Source of the DNA: Deltaproteobacteria bacterium
GTDB lineage: Bacteria; Desulfobacterota; Desulfobacteria; Desulfobacterales; Desulfatirhabdiaceae
DNA length: 64,000 nt
Assembly: GCA_016219185.1 (NCBI GenBank)
Contig: JACRBZ010000077.1
Span: forward strand, 54,927-118,926
Direction: 5' to 3'
Shown here: in pieces, positions 53,492 through 62,430 of the stretch
Numbering within the stretch: position 1 is the first letter of the stretch
Layout: every line of letters starts with the position of its first letter
Translations under genes and position numbers: made by a program
Notes under the pieces: generated by a model
Told to the model about the DNA's origin: nothing
What the model saw: the letters and a program-made list of their open reading frames with translations, nothing else
Databases searched by the model: none

Positions 53492-53990
53492 TCAAAGGCA
53501 AGATTCCGCTTTTAAGGGCTCCCCCCATATCTCCCGATTGATCTCCATTTCGATTTCTTTTTTCACCATTTCCGGATCATCCAACGTCTTCAAGGATTCG
53601 GCGTTTTTCAGAAGCCTTTCAAACAGCTTCACCAGGTAGTCGTTGACTCTTTTGGCAGGGCCCTGCTCTTGGGGTCCTCGCCAGTGGATCGGGGAATCGA
53701 CGGAAGCACTTTCCTTAAGCGCATGAAGGCAGGCAAAGACCACCACACCCCGCATCCACCCTACCCTTTTATCGGCGTATTCAATTTCTCCCTCGAATCC
53801 CTGATAACCGGCCGGTCAAGCCGATTCAGAAGTTTGTTTTTCCGCGGAAATTTAAGGTTTTTCAGTAAGATCGGATAGGGCGCTGTCAGGGACGAACATC
53901 AGAAAGCCGATTTCGGGCTCGATGCCAAAACTACGACAGAGTGAAATGGCGCTCTCGCTGTTGTTCAATGAGGAACCTTCTCTCAAAGGA
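53492..53990 (-). pseudogene. Radical SAM (B12-binding type) protein, C-terminal remnant with frameshifts
   Basis: On the minus strand three frames join into one family-like sequence: CRSFGIEPEIGFLMFVPDSALSDL (about 53935-53880), then ENLKFPRKNKLLNRLDRP after a shift (about 53867-53812), then GYQGFEGEIEYADKRVGWM running into an 87-aa open frame (to 53492) ending in VNDYLVKLFERLLKN and EINREIWGEP. IGFLMFxPxSxLxxLxENLxF is the common late motif of B12-radical SAM proteins. The N-terminal half with the CxxxCxxC cluster is missing. Confidence 0.5.
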
Positions 53991-54068
53991 GACGAGAGAT
54001 CCTCGGGGATTCAGCCATAAAGGTACCTGTCCCTTTATTTACTGAAAGGCCTTCCAATTTTCACTCCC

Positions 54069-55037
54069 TTAAATCAGTGACATGGTTTTTTGCGACCGGA
54101 ACCTATCACGATATTCTGATGGAAGAAGGGCTGCCCACTTGCCGAATACTTTCCTGAACGACCCGCTATTCATATATCCCATTTGATAAGAAATCTCATC
54201 AAAGGTGTAATTGGTTGTCTCCAACAGATGCTTGGCAACCTCCACTCTCATCCGCTGGAGGTACACAAGGGGAGTATCCCCGGTTGCTTTCTTGAATCGA
54301 CGTTCAAAAGTGCGCAGACTCATGCAAGCAACTTCCAATAATCCGTTGATATTGAAAGTCTCAGCCAGGTGATCCTTGATCCATTGCTGGGTTCTCAAGA
54401 TCTCCAAATCGTTGTGATCTGTTTTAGCATCATAATATGCATACGTGTTCCGGGATACCCGTCTGAAATCATGAACGAAAAACTTGGCGATACTTACTGC
54501 CAACATATGACCCAGATATTTTTCCACCAGATAATATGCAAGATCGATCCCGGCGCTTTTACCATCCGCGCAGTACAAATCGCCATGGTTGATAATCAAC
54601 TTTTCCGGGTTAAGCTGTATTCTGGGATAGCGTTCCTTGAATAGGTCTGAAGCCGTCCAATGGGTGGTTGCCTCTTTTCCATCCAGCAATCCGGTTTCGG
54701 CAAGTAGAAAGGCGCCGGTGCAAATACTGGCTATAGCTGTTCCCTCATTATGTTGGTTCCTTAGCCAATCAACCAAGAATCGGTATTTAGGAAGATCGGT
54801 CCCGACATCGCCAACGGACGTGACAATAAAAATGTCCGCATGCTCAATATCATCGACCGCACCATGCACGTTCAACTGAACGTTGTTTTGGCAAAGAATC
54901 GGTTTCCCATCCATGGAGACCAGCCTGATGGTCATCTCTTCAGAACCGTCCTGCCTGAACGCCTGCTGAAAAATATCCATGAGGCATAACACCGGGCTAG
55001 CATACGCCTGATCAAATCCGATAATATATACATTCAT
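54069..55037 (-). CDS. GlxA-type transcriptional regulator (DJ-1/PfpI + AraC HTH)
   Basis: 322 aa. Residues 1-190 have the DJ-1/PfpI fold with ASICTGAFLLAETGLLDGKEATTHW, the nucleophile-elbow Cys. The C-terminal ~100 residues are an AraC HTH pair (LLEVACMSLRTFERRFKKATGDTPLVYLQRMRVEVAKHLL and YQMGYMNSGSFRKVF). GlxA-type proteins activate catabolic or detoxification genes. It is divergent from the hydrolase/MFS pair at 55503-57442, which is its likely target. A 9-bp inverted repeat lies in between. Confidence 0.93.
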   Translation of the reverse strand: MNVYIIGFDQAYASPVLCLMDIFQQAFRQDGSEEMTIRLVSMDGKPILCQNNVQLNVHGAVDDIEHADIFIVTSVGDVGTDLPKYRFLVDWLRNQHNEGTAIASICTGAFLLAETGLLDGKEATTHWTASDLFKERYPRIQLNPEKLIINHGDLYCADGKSAGIDLAYYLVEKYLGHMLAVSIAKFFVHDFRRVSRNTYAYYDAKTDHNDLEILRTQQWIKDHLAETFNINGLLEVACMSLRTFERRFKKATGDTPLVYLQRMRVEVAKHLLETTNYTFDEISYQMGYMNSGSFRKVFGKWAALLPSEYRDRFRSQKTMSLI

Positions 55038-55502
55038 AATGTCTATGTCAGTCCTTATCGGGCATCAATACGCCGATCAAAAAGCACAGGCTGAAAAATT
55101 AGGGAAATTAAATGGTTAGCCCAGGAAAAAGAATAATCGCAAAAATAGTCAAAAACAAGAGAAAAATCAGAGCCAAAAGCAGACGGGAAGATCAGAATCC
55201 CTACACGTCGTGGATATAGAATCGAACATTTAAGCCTTTATGGCGGGACCATACCAATGGTCAGCATATTGGATGATTTAAAGGTTGTCGTATTTGGTAT
55301 CAAAACTGTCGTTTCTGCCACTTTGAAACTCCTTGATTGAAGCATAAATTAAGTTCGTATTTGATGCCAATCGCTTCGATACCGTTGGTTGGCATCACAA
55401 AGCATGTCTTGTCGGAATAAAATAATGCTCCACGCAGCAAATAACGGGAATTATCGAAATCAAATATTAAAAAAGGAGAATAACCGAAAAGGAGAATATC
55501 TG
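55038..55502. other. 465-bp gene-free divergent promoter region
   Basis: Between the regulator and the hydrolase gene. No coding-like ORF on either strand. It holds a 9-bp inverted repeat (55362-55397) and several AT-rich -10-like runs. The last ~80 bp lead to an AAAGGAG ribosome site before the hydrolase ATG. Confidence 0.7.
55362..55397. promoter_or_regulatory. Candidate regulator-binding inverted repeat
   Basis: TGATGCCAA (55362-55370) and its exact inverse TTGGCATCA (55389-55397), with half-site centres 27 bp apart. The position between the divergent GlxA-type regulator and the lactonase/MFS operon suits an operator. No direct proof. Confidence 0.45.
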
Positions 55503-56216
55503 ATGGAATTTACTATTAGCGCGCTTTTGGTAGGCATTCGCCGTGTTGATCAGGGAATCATGACATATCAGCAGAAGTATGGCCGTCGCATCTGGCTGCC
55601 CATCTGGTCATTTCTTGTGCAGGGTAATGGACATAATATTCTAGTCGATACGGGGCTGTCCGATTTTATCACACCGCCCGTATTTATGGATGAAACCGGT
55701 CTACCCGAGCCACTCTTAATGGAAGATAGCTTGAGCAAAAAGGGACTTGTCCCGGAAGAAATTAATATCGTGATCAATACCCACCTTCATGATGATCATT
55801 GCGGAAATAATGCCATTTTCTCCAAGGCGGACTACTTCATTCAACGGAAGGAACTGGATTTCTGCATGAATCCCCATCCACTGGACTACCGTTACGAACC
55901 TGATTTCATAACAAGCTTAAACTTGAAGCCGGTTGACGGAGATCGGGAAATATTGCCAGGCATAGAAATCCTCTTTACCCCCGGTCATACCCCGGGCAGT
56001 CAGACGGTACGGATCAATACTGCCAAGGGCAAAGTGATTATTCCGGGATTCTGCTGCAACAAGGAGAATTTTCCTTACCACGGACCGGCTGTCTGTCCGG
56101 GGGTACATTGTGATGCGTATCTGGCTTATGATACCGCGCAAAGGGTAAAGCAAATGGAGGGACTTATTCTGCCCCTGCACGAACTTGGCGTCGCAACAGC
56201 CCTTGCCAGGCTATAA
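55503..56216 (+). CDS. Metallo-beta-lactamase fold hydrolase (lactonase-like)
   Basis: 237 aa from ATG 55503 (AAAGGAG 9 nt upstream). Metal motif NTHLHDDHCGNN (HxHxDH) with FTPGHTPGSQ; the YxxDxxG Tyr of AHL lactonases seen near the end in AYDTAQR is only approximate. The size and layout are those of AttM/AiiA-like N-acyl homoserine lactonases and related detoxifying hydrolases. Probably co-transcribed with the MFS exporter, 59 bp later. Confidence 0.85.
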   Translation: MEFTISALLVGIRRVDQGIMTYQQKYGRRIWLPIWSFLVQGNGHNILVDTGLSDFITPPVFMDETGLPEPLLMEDSLSKKGLVPEEINIVINTHLHDDHCGNNAIFSKADYFIQRKELDFCMNPHPLDYRYEPDFITSLNLKPVDGDREILPGIEILFTPGHTPGSQTVRINTAKGKVIIPGFCCNKENFPYHGPAVCPGVHCDAYLAYDTAQRVKQMEGLILPLHELGVATALARL

Positions 56217-56275
56217 GGACAATCCCAACAGTCGCACAACTTATTCAATGCAGAAAATAGGATTGGAGGAAAGCG

Positions 56276-57442
56276 ATGGAAAACAAAAAAATCATCGGAA
56301 TATTGGGCATGGCCGGGTTCGTAGTCGTGGCGGACAACTGGGTGGTTTCACCCATTTTGCCGGCGATTTCAAACAATCTGCATATCGATATAAGCAGTAC
56401 AGGTCTGCTCATAACCGCCTATATGGCTCCCTTTGCGGCATTCCAACTGCTTTTCGGCCCTTTGTCGGACCGCTTGGGCAAAAAACAGGTGATCACCTGT
56501 TCCATGATAGTCTTCACCATTGCCACGGCCTTGTGCGCGTTGGGCTTTGGGCTAACCCCTCTTGCATTCTTCCGTTCCCTTACAGGGATATTCGCGGCAT
56601 CGGTAATGCCAATCTCGATTGCCCTGATTGGTGATCTTTTCCCCATTACGGAACGTCATAAGGCTGTTGGAACCTTTCTCGGCATATCTTTTTTGGGACA
56701 AGGTTTCAGTATGGCAATCGGCGGTGCAACTGCTTTCCTGGTGAGCTGGAGGGGAGTTTTCATTCTATACGCTATTCTTTCAATCATCCCCACGATGGCT
56801 CTTGTTAGGATATATGGTTCATTGCCCACCAACAAGAATCCACATGCAGAGTTCGTAACGCCCTATGTTCGTCTTCTTGCTGGAAGACAGAGCCTGAGCA
56901 CTTACGTAATGATCTGTCTGGAAGGATTTTTCATAATCGGCAGTTTTTCATATTTGGGTGCTTACATTTCAGTAATCTACCACTATGATAGTCTTATTAT
57001 CGGCCTCATCATGACCGGCTTCGGCTTGGCGACGGTTGTGGCAGGTCGTCTCAGCGGCAAGTTGGTAGAGGTTTTTGGCCCCAGACAGGTTCTCACATTC
57101 GGGCTTTTGTCTGCTTCGATTGCGCTTCTTTTGCTGGCCTCTTACGGGCATCGTATCGGCTATCTGTTGATCTCGATAGCCTTATTGGGCTTCGGTTTCA
57201 TGTTCACTCACGCAACTTTGATCACACGACTTACGGAATTCGCCAAGAAAGCCAGGGGCGCTGCCATGTCATTGGGAGCCTTCTCTTTCATGTCTGCAGG
57301 AGCCCTTGGTACTGCAATAGGAAGCGTTCTGGTTGACCATGGCGGGTTATCAAAACTTTTTACCATATGCGGTGTCGCCATGTTTGTCGTCTGGCTTGTG
57401 AGTTTCATTCTGATTGGCAGAACTCGAGTTCATGGGCAGTGA
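56276..57442 (+). CDS. MFS transporter (drug-efflux-like)
   Basis: 388 aa, 12 TM helices. The A-loop GPLSDRLGKKQVITCSM is the MFS signature, and RSLTGIFAASVMPISIALIGD holds the motif-C-like region of drug:H+ antiporters. RBS GGAGGAAAGCG upstream. Its end overlaps the transposase frame on the other strand by about 37 bp; the transposon junction is therefore at or just beyond its stop codon. Together with the lactonase-like gene and GlxA-type regulator it suggests a detoxification module. Confidence 0.9.
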   Translation: MENKKIIGILGMAGFVVVADNWVVSPILPAISNNLHIDISSTGLLITAYMAPFAAFQLLFGPLSDRLGKKQVITCSMIVFTIATALCALGFGLTPLAFFRSLTGIFAASVMPISIALIGDLFPITERHKAVGTFLGISFLGQGFSMAIGGATAFLVSWRGVFILYAILSIIPTMALVRIYGSLPTNKNPHAEFVTPYVRLLAGRQSLSTYVMICLEGFFIIGSFSYLGAYISVIYHYDSLIIGLIMTGFGLATVVAGRLSGKLVEVFGPRQVLTFGLLSASIALLLLASYGHRIGYLLISIALLGFGFMFTHATLITRLTEFAKKARGAAMSLGAFSFMSAGALGTAIGSVLVDHGGLSKLFTICGVAMFVVWLVSFILIGRTRVHGQ

Positions 57443-58848
57443 AATTGCTTAAGCCGCCTTTTTTGCCCAAAAGATCAGCGATGGTTTTGGCAAACTCGTG
57501 AAAGGCCCAGGGTCTTTGCCTGGAGAGCTTGTGATAGTCGATGCCCCGGGTGTCGACGTTTAACTGCTGCTGGTGTTTTTGGGTCAGCAAATCGAGGTAA
57601 TTGTGTTTGGGTTTTCCCCGGGCTGGGATCGGACCAAGAACATCCGCACTTTGACGTTGATGCAGCGTGCCAATGCCCAGATACTCTCCCTGCTTTAGGG
57701 AGTAAACCTCGACGGTATTTAACTGAGTGAAGGGATCGTAGCGGACCTCCACCTTATCCCCTCGGAGCTTTGGATCTACCTTGAAAAACATCTTGTTCAG
57801 TTGGACATCAGAAAAGTCGGGGTTCACCCGTCGGGTTACTTTCTGATGAAATGAGGAGAGTATCTCCGGCATATTGATCTGGCGGATTACCCGCAGGCTT
57901 TTTTGATACTGGTCATCCGGGGTTGTTTCGATCTCGGAATGTATGCTCTTATGGTAAGAAACACTGAGCCAGGCGGAGAATTTCCGGTTAAGCTGTTCCA
58001 GACTGAGAATATCTCCTGCCCGGACTTCGGTTTCAAACTGGTTTTGAGTTGTGAGAAAAAATCTTTCAATGACACCGCCGCCGGCCGGATCTCTCACTTT
58101 GCGGAAAATAAGGTTTGCTCCCATACGCCAGCAGGCGCTTTTGAGGCCATGGGAATGGTACACCTTGGCATTATCGACGTAAATGGCCAGTGGTGCGCCA
58201 TGAACCGCCAGAGCCCGGATGAGAGCATCGATCAGGACATCCAGGTTCTCCCCGCAGGTAGTAGCGGGCCACAACCACATAGCGGCTGTGGGAGTCGATA
58301 AAGGCCGTCAGGTATGTGGGCAGAACTTCCTGGCCTTCCATGACAAAGGGTCCATCGGAGAAATCCCCCACCCATAAGGCATGGGTGTAATCAGCGGTCC
58401 ATCGTTTGCGGACTTTCTGACCCGTAATGCCCAGCTTCAATCTGGTGGCGCCGGCATTTCTCAGATGATCGTACAAGGTGGAGCGGCATACTGTGGTGCC
58501 GTACATCTCTTGCAAAAATCGGTTGATGGTTCGATGGGAGCGGTAGGGTTGCTCTTTTTTCAGTTCCACCGCTTTGGCCATGATTTCTGCAGGCACCTTA
58601 CGGGGCTGTCCCTTGTCCTTGCGGGGTTTTCTGCCCAGGGCATTGAAACCGCCCCGGCGGTATTCCTTAAGTTTACGTTTGAGGGTGGAAAGAGATGGCT
58701 TTGCCATCCGGCCATTGGGAAACACCACTTGCGTTTGAGCCGTTTGTTGAAGAAATTGATGGACGCCTTCCTCCTCAATTTCCTCAAAAATGATCGGCCG
58801 TAAAAGCTCACACCAAAAAATCGCACATTTTTCTGCTTGTAAATGCAT
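57405..58848 (-). pseudogene. DDE (rve) transposase, frameshifted and 3'-truncated
   Basis: Two frames belong to one protein: 58848-58171 (HTH region, then DFSDGPFV with the first Asp, and TYLTAFIDSHSRYVVVARYYL) and 58280-57405 (continuing NLDVLIDALIRALAVHG, IYVDNAKVYHS with the second Asp, GGGVIERFF with the Glu). The shift sits at a GGGG run (58250-58253), where one G too many would do it. The ATG 58848 has a perfect AGGAGGTGA site. The C-terminus runs into the MFS gene and ends HELEFCQSE, so the element is cut near 57443. The ATPase partner common to this family is missing. Confidence 0.8.
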
Positions 58849-58887
58849 AAAGTCACCTCCTTTTTTGAGTTTGGAGATGACCTTATC

Positions 58888-59593
58888 TCATCTATAAGCA
58901 CACCTTGTTGCCAAGTTGTGGAAAATGGAGACATCGAACAGGCGGCAAAATCGATTTTCAAGTTTCAGCAGCCGGCGACAAGCCAACAGCAACGTTTTAC
59001 GCTTTTCGCTGGTATATTTCCGGCAAGCAACCGTCAGACCCGCCAGGTCCCGGCAGACCGTTGATGCTGGGTCTCACCTGCAGGATTAAATCCTGAGCCT
59101 TGCGGGTGATAGTGTCAAATTGGCCCAAGGTGCTGATCCAGTGATGGATGGTGGAATGATCAAGTTGCCATTCCGCAGCGTTGCCAATTTGGAGTGAACC
59201 GATAGGGTTTTGCTGAATCAGCTTGCGGTATGTCATCGAATCGTTTTCCACATACCGCCGGCTGAAAGCACAGATGGTCGGCAGGGTATATCGTTTGTAA
59301 GGCAATGCGAAGGAGGGATATCCCGTAAAGCACGTACTGCATCCCGGGCACTTCCAGCAGGTCAAAAGCCCGATCACCACATGAGCAACCTGTTCGACGA
59401 TCACCAGAAATTTTCGTTGCCTTTTGTCATGGCGCTTAAAATGATCAGGAATTACATGACATAGTGGGCAAAACGGCAGATGACAGGGGTTTTCCCCCTT
59501 CCGGACCTGATCGCTGTACTGATTGATTTGCTCAGAGGTTGCCGTATCGTTCAATAAATGCTTGCAAGGATCGCTGGCTCCAGTATAAGGCAT
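58888..59593 (-). pseudogene. DUF6431-like transposon accessory protein, frameshifted
   Basis: 198-aa frame 59593-58997 with FCPLCHVIPDHFKRHDKRQRKF and CWKCPGCSTCF zinc-ribbon parts. Near 59035-59000 it shifts frame; the next frame continues KYTSEKRKTLLLACRRLLKLE to a stop at 58888. I know this kind of protein next to rve-type transposases (DUF6431-like), but recall of the family name is uncertain. A single indel near 59015 would explain the break. It precedes the transposase by 40 bp. Confidence 0.5.
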
Positions 59594-59608
59594 GTATGGT
59601 CTCCTTTC

Positions 59609-59651
59609 TTTGATTATGGGCTATTGGAATCACAAACCTCTCATAATCAAA
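59609..59651. repeat. 10-bp inverted repeat upstream of the transposon genes
   Basis: TTTGATTATG (59609-59618) and its exact inverse CATAATCAAA (59642-59651), 23 nt apart, just before the DUF6431-like gene. Possibly the element's promoter/operator or part of its end. Confidence 0.5.
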
Positions 59652-59768
59652 GTCAGGGGACCTTTTCAAACTATTTTCAAAGCAGCGGGGTTGGCGGGGT
59701 ATCTTTTTAAATGCGCGGGGTAAGCGGGGCAGCGGGATAAGCAGGCAATTTATCTCGGGCTATATGGG

Positions 59769-61005
59769 TCAAAAAACTCCGGAGTTAGGAACAAAGCCTC
59801 CGGCATCACGGGTATAGGCGTAGTCGAACCCGCCGGCTGTAATCCGGGTGACATTGTAGCGCTGATCATACTCCCTGGTCAGACTGACCGAACCCAGGGC
59901 AGCGCCCTTAAAAGGCCCGAAGGGAAGATGAGAGGCAGCGGAGACCAGCGGTGTGCCGTTCATATTGATCGAGGTAACCTGCCCGCTTGCATCCCGTGCA
60001 TAGGCCAGGCTGAGGCCACTGGGATAGATCATCCCGGCAAGATCACCGGTGGCAGCATCCCAACTGTAATTGATCGTATGGGAAGTGGTCCCGATCACCC
60101 TGGTCTCGGTTGCGATTCTGCCCTTGTTGTCATAGGCAAAGGAAACCGTCCCCTCCGGGTTTTGAATCCGGCTGAGGTGGCCGATGGCGTTTGATCCCTG
60201 GTCATAGGTGAAGAGGACATTACTCCCGGCGCCCGCATAACTCTGACTGACTGGCCGGTTCAAGGCATCGTAGGTAAATCCAGTGGCCTGCCCCTTCGCA
60301 TCGGTGGCGGAGACAAGATTGCCTGCCGCATCGTAGCTGTAGCCGGTAAGTCCGGTGTCCGGGGCCGTGCCGGAGACCTTTCTGCCGAAATCATCATAGG
60401 TGAAGCTTGTCGCATTGTTTTTCGCATCCGTTACCCGAGTGACATTGCCATGCGCGTCATAGGTATATCCGGCGGTAACAGTGCCCGCCTCGGTCACCGA
60501 CAGCAGGCGGCGGAGAGCATCGTACTGGTATCCGGTCTGCATGGAGGTGGCGTTGACCGTCTTTATGAGATTGCCGACCAGATCATACTCCGATGTTTCC
60601 TGTGCCGAACCGGGGAGGGTCACCATGTTCAGATGACCATAATTGTCATAACCATAGCCCGCGTACCGGGTAAGGGCGTTCTGCGGATCATTGACATCTT
60701 CTTCTATGCGCCGTCCTTCGCTGTCGTAGGAATAGCTGATGGCGTTTCCCAGGCTGTCAGTTATCCTGGCGATCCGGCCATCGGGCGAATAGCTGTAACT
60801 GATCACACGGCTGCCGGGCTGGGTAATGGTCTGCATCTGTCCGGCATTGTTGTAAGCATATGAAGTGGTCAGGCCCGCCGTGGTTGTTGAAACCAAAAGG
60901 CCGCTGCTATTATACGAGCGAGTTGTTACGATGCCGTTCGGGTCGGTAATAGTCTCTGCCTGGCCGAAGGCGTTATAATTACTGTAGGTGGTGGCAAGGT
61001 CGTAC
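59769..61005 (-). pseudogene. RHS/YD-repeat protein, middle fragment
   Basis: Reading the minus strand from 61005, YDLATTYSNYNAFGQAETITDPNGIV and then about 400 aa of YD repeats (YDALRRLLSVTEAGTVTAGYTYD, YDDFGRKVSG, YDAAGNLVSATDAKGQATGFTYD). The fragment starts after an in-frame TAG and ends abruptly at AYTRDAGGF..., where RHS proteins continue for hundreds of residues to the core. Both ends are cut. The displaced C-terminal part lies at 62431-63225, with a foreign-looking gene in between. Confidence 0.85.
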
Positions 61006-61078
61006 TAAACCAATAATCCAATAGACGTCCCTATTCTACCCCAAAGCCAAAAAACAAGCCCCTGTCTGGATCCCGGAT

Positions 61079-61612
61079 TTGCGCAAAAAGATGAATCTGC
61101 CCAAAGATGTTTTTGACCGTGAATTATTGACGCTGGCAAAAACCGGAAAGATATTTTTCAATCGCCATGCGCACCCCATCCAGATGAACGAGAAGGAGAA
61201 ATCGGAGATGATCCCGGATGGCGAGGGGAATTACTACGTTGTTGCCGTTATCCGGGAAGAATCACAGATGGCACCCCTGGTGCCGGAACCCGAGGCGGTG
61301 GTGGCAGGAAGATGTCGGGGCGTCGAGAATGTTTATCCCGAAGGCACGAAGAAAACAGCGATGTCAGCAGCGATTATGACCGCTGAGGATGTATCACCGA
61401 AGCCTGTGAAAAAGATCGAGCAAAATGAGCCCAAACCATCCGGGCGGGGACGCCCCGCGGTACCTGAACATCTGAAGCGGGTTCGGGTTGCCGGACGTTA
61501 TCGGTTGCCACAATGGCTGATGGACTGGCTGCAGAAAGAAGGAGACGCCGGGCGCAAAATCGAACATGCGCTTATCGCTCAGTACGGATTGAAACCGCCA
61601 GGGGAGAGCTGA
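61079..61612 (+). CDS. Hypothetical protein, probably partial
   Basis: 177 aa from TTG 61079 (an ATG is at 61091). In frame before it the sequence reads ...YPKAKKQAPVWIPDLRK, which is protein-like, so the gene may have lost its true 5' end at the RHS junction (~61010). Parts: LAKTGKIFFNRHAHPIQMNEKEKSEM, GNYYVVAVIRE, then a Pro/Lys-rich linker and a helical tail GRYRLPQWLMDWLQKEGDAGRKIEHAL. No motif known to me; the style resembles mobile-element accessory proteins. It is opposite in direction to the RHS pieces. Confidence 0.45.
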   Translation: MRKKMNLPKDVFDRELLTLAKTGKIFFNRHAHPIQMNEKEKSEMIPDGEGNYYVVAVIREESQMAPLVPEPEAVVAGRCRGVENVYPEGTKKTAMSAAIMTAEDVSPKPVKKIEQNEPKPSGRGRPAVPEHLKRVRVAGRYRLPQWLMDWLQKEGDAGRKIEHALIAQYGLKPPGES

Positions 61613-61810
61613 GGATGGAAGGCACCCTGCGAGCCATCCTTTAACAGGCCGGCATCGAACCCGATGGCTTCTTGAGAAAAAATAATGAGATGGATCTCTT
61701 TGACAACGAAAACGGCGGTTAAAGAATAAAATGATACCCCCTAAACCGCCTTCATTCGTGCTTCTTCTCAAATCTGAATATGTTAAGAATGTCTAATCAT
61801 AACTTATATA

Positions 61811-62428
61811 TTAATGTACGTCCCGCACCCCGCTTCCGTCCCCATGTCCTTCAGGCACTAATTCACGCGGTGCGGGAAATGGCTCGTATTTTGATATTCT
61901 TACAAAGGTCTCGTCCGATATAGTGTATTTTTTCCTTGGATTCATAAAAAATTCTAAAGCAATACCAAGATTTGACCACGATTGGAACGAAGGTCTCATA
62001 GAAAGATCATCCAACACACATATCAATTCTTCTTCTCTCTTTGCTATCTGGCCCATAACAATATATACAACACTTGCCATTCCATCGTCTAATGTTGGAA
62101 GTATCTTCTTTAGGAAAAACCGAGCAGAGCTCATTCCAAGGTTTCCAATTGCAGTGACAACATTATCTCGATAATCCCAAGTATGATCCCAAGCAGCGGA
62201 ATCATAGTATTTTTTAATCATTGCATGTAGAGTTCTTTTTTTCTCAAAAAAAGTCATAACCTTAAGAAGTTCATAATCTTCATCTTTTGATTCTTCAAAA
62301 TACTTGATTAGAATCTCATAGCAACTCTCTTTTGGGCATTGTCGAACAAGTTCCCACAATCTATCACCACATTTTCGTGAACTTAAAACAGAGACCAATT
62401 CATTGATATTCGAACCTGAATCAGTCAT
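61811..62428 (-). CDS. Candidate immunity protein for the RHS toxin tip
   Basis: 205 aa from ATG 62428, only 2 nt after the RHS stop, with GGAGAAATTAAAG as RBS inside the end of the toxin gene. All-alpha, HEAT-like appearance (CYEILIKYFEESKDEDYELLK, AIGNLGMSSARFFLKKILPTLDDG, VIMGQIAKREEELICVLDDL). No signal peptide, acidic. Immunity genes of polymorphic toxins have this position, size and often HEAT-like folds. AT-rich compared with the RHS core, as is usual for swapped toxin/immunity modules. I do not recognise a named Imm family. Confidence 0.65.
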   Translation of the reverse strand: MTDSGSNINELVSVLSSRKCGDRLWELVRQCPKESCYEILIKYFEESKDEDYELLKVMTFFEKKRTLHAMIKKYYDSAAWDHTWDYRDNVVTAIGNLGMSSARFFLKKILPTLDDGMASVVYIVMGQIAKREEELICVLDDLSMRPSFQSWSNLGIALEFFMNPRKKYTISDETFVRISKYEPFPAPRELVPEGHGDGSGVRDVH

Positions 62429-62430
62429 CT

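Larger units (their letters stand above)
57443..59660 (-). mobile_element. Decayed transposon carrying DUF6431-like and DDE transposase genes
   Basis: Extent inferred: the right limit is at or after the TTTGATTATG...CATAATCAAA inverted pair (59609-59618, 59642-59651); the left limit is the junction with the MFS gene. Both genes are frameshifted, and the usual AAA (ExeA/TniB-like) gene is absent, so it cannot move by itself. No target-site duplication could be recognised. Confidence 0.5.

Noticed and set aside
57405..58280. Independent 291-aa transposase gene
   Set aside because: The start codon is not family-like; the frame continues the upstream DDE half, so the two are one broken gene.
58843..59464. 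Plus-strand small ORFs across the transposon
   Set aside because: They are antisense shadows of the DUF6431-like gene and its leader.
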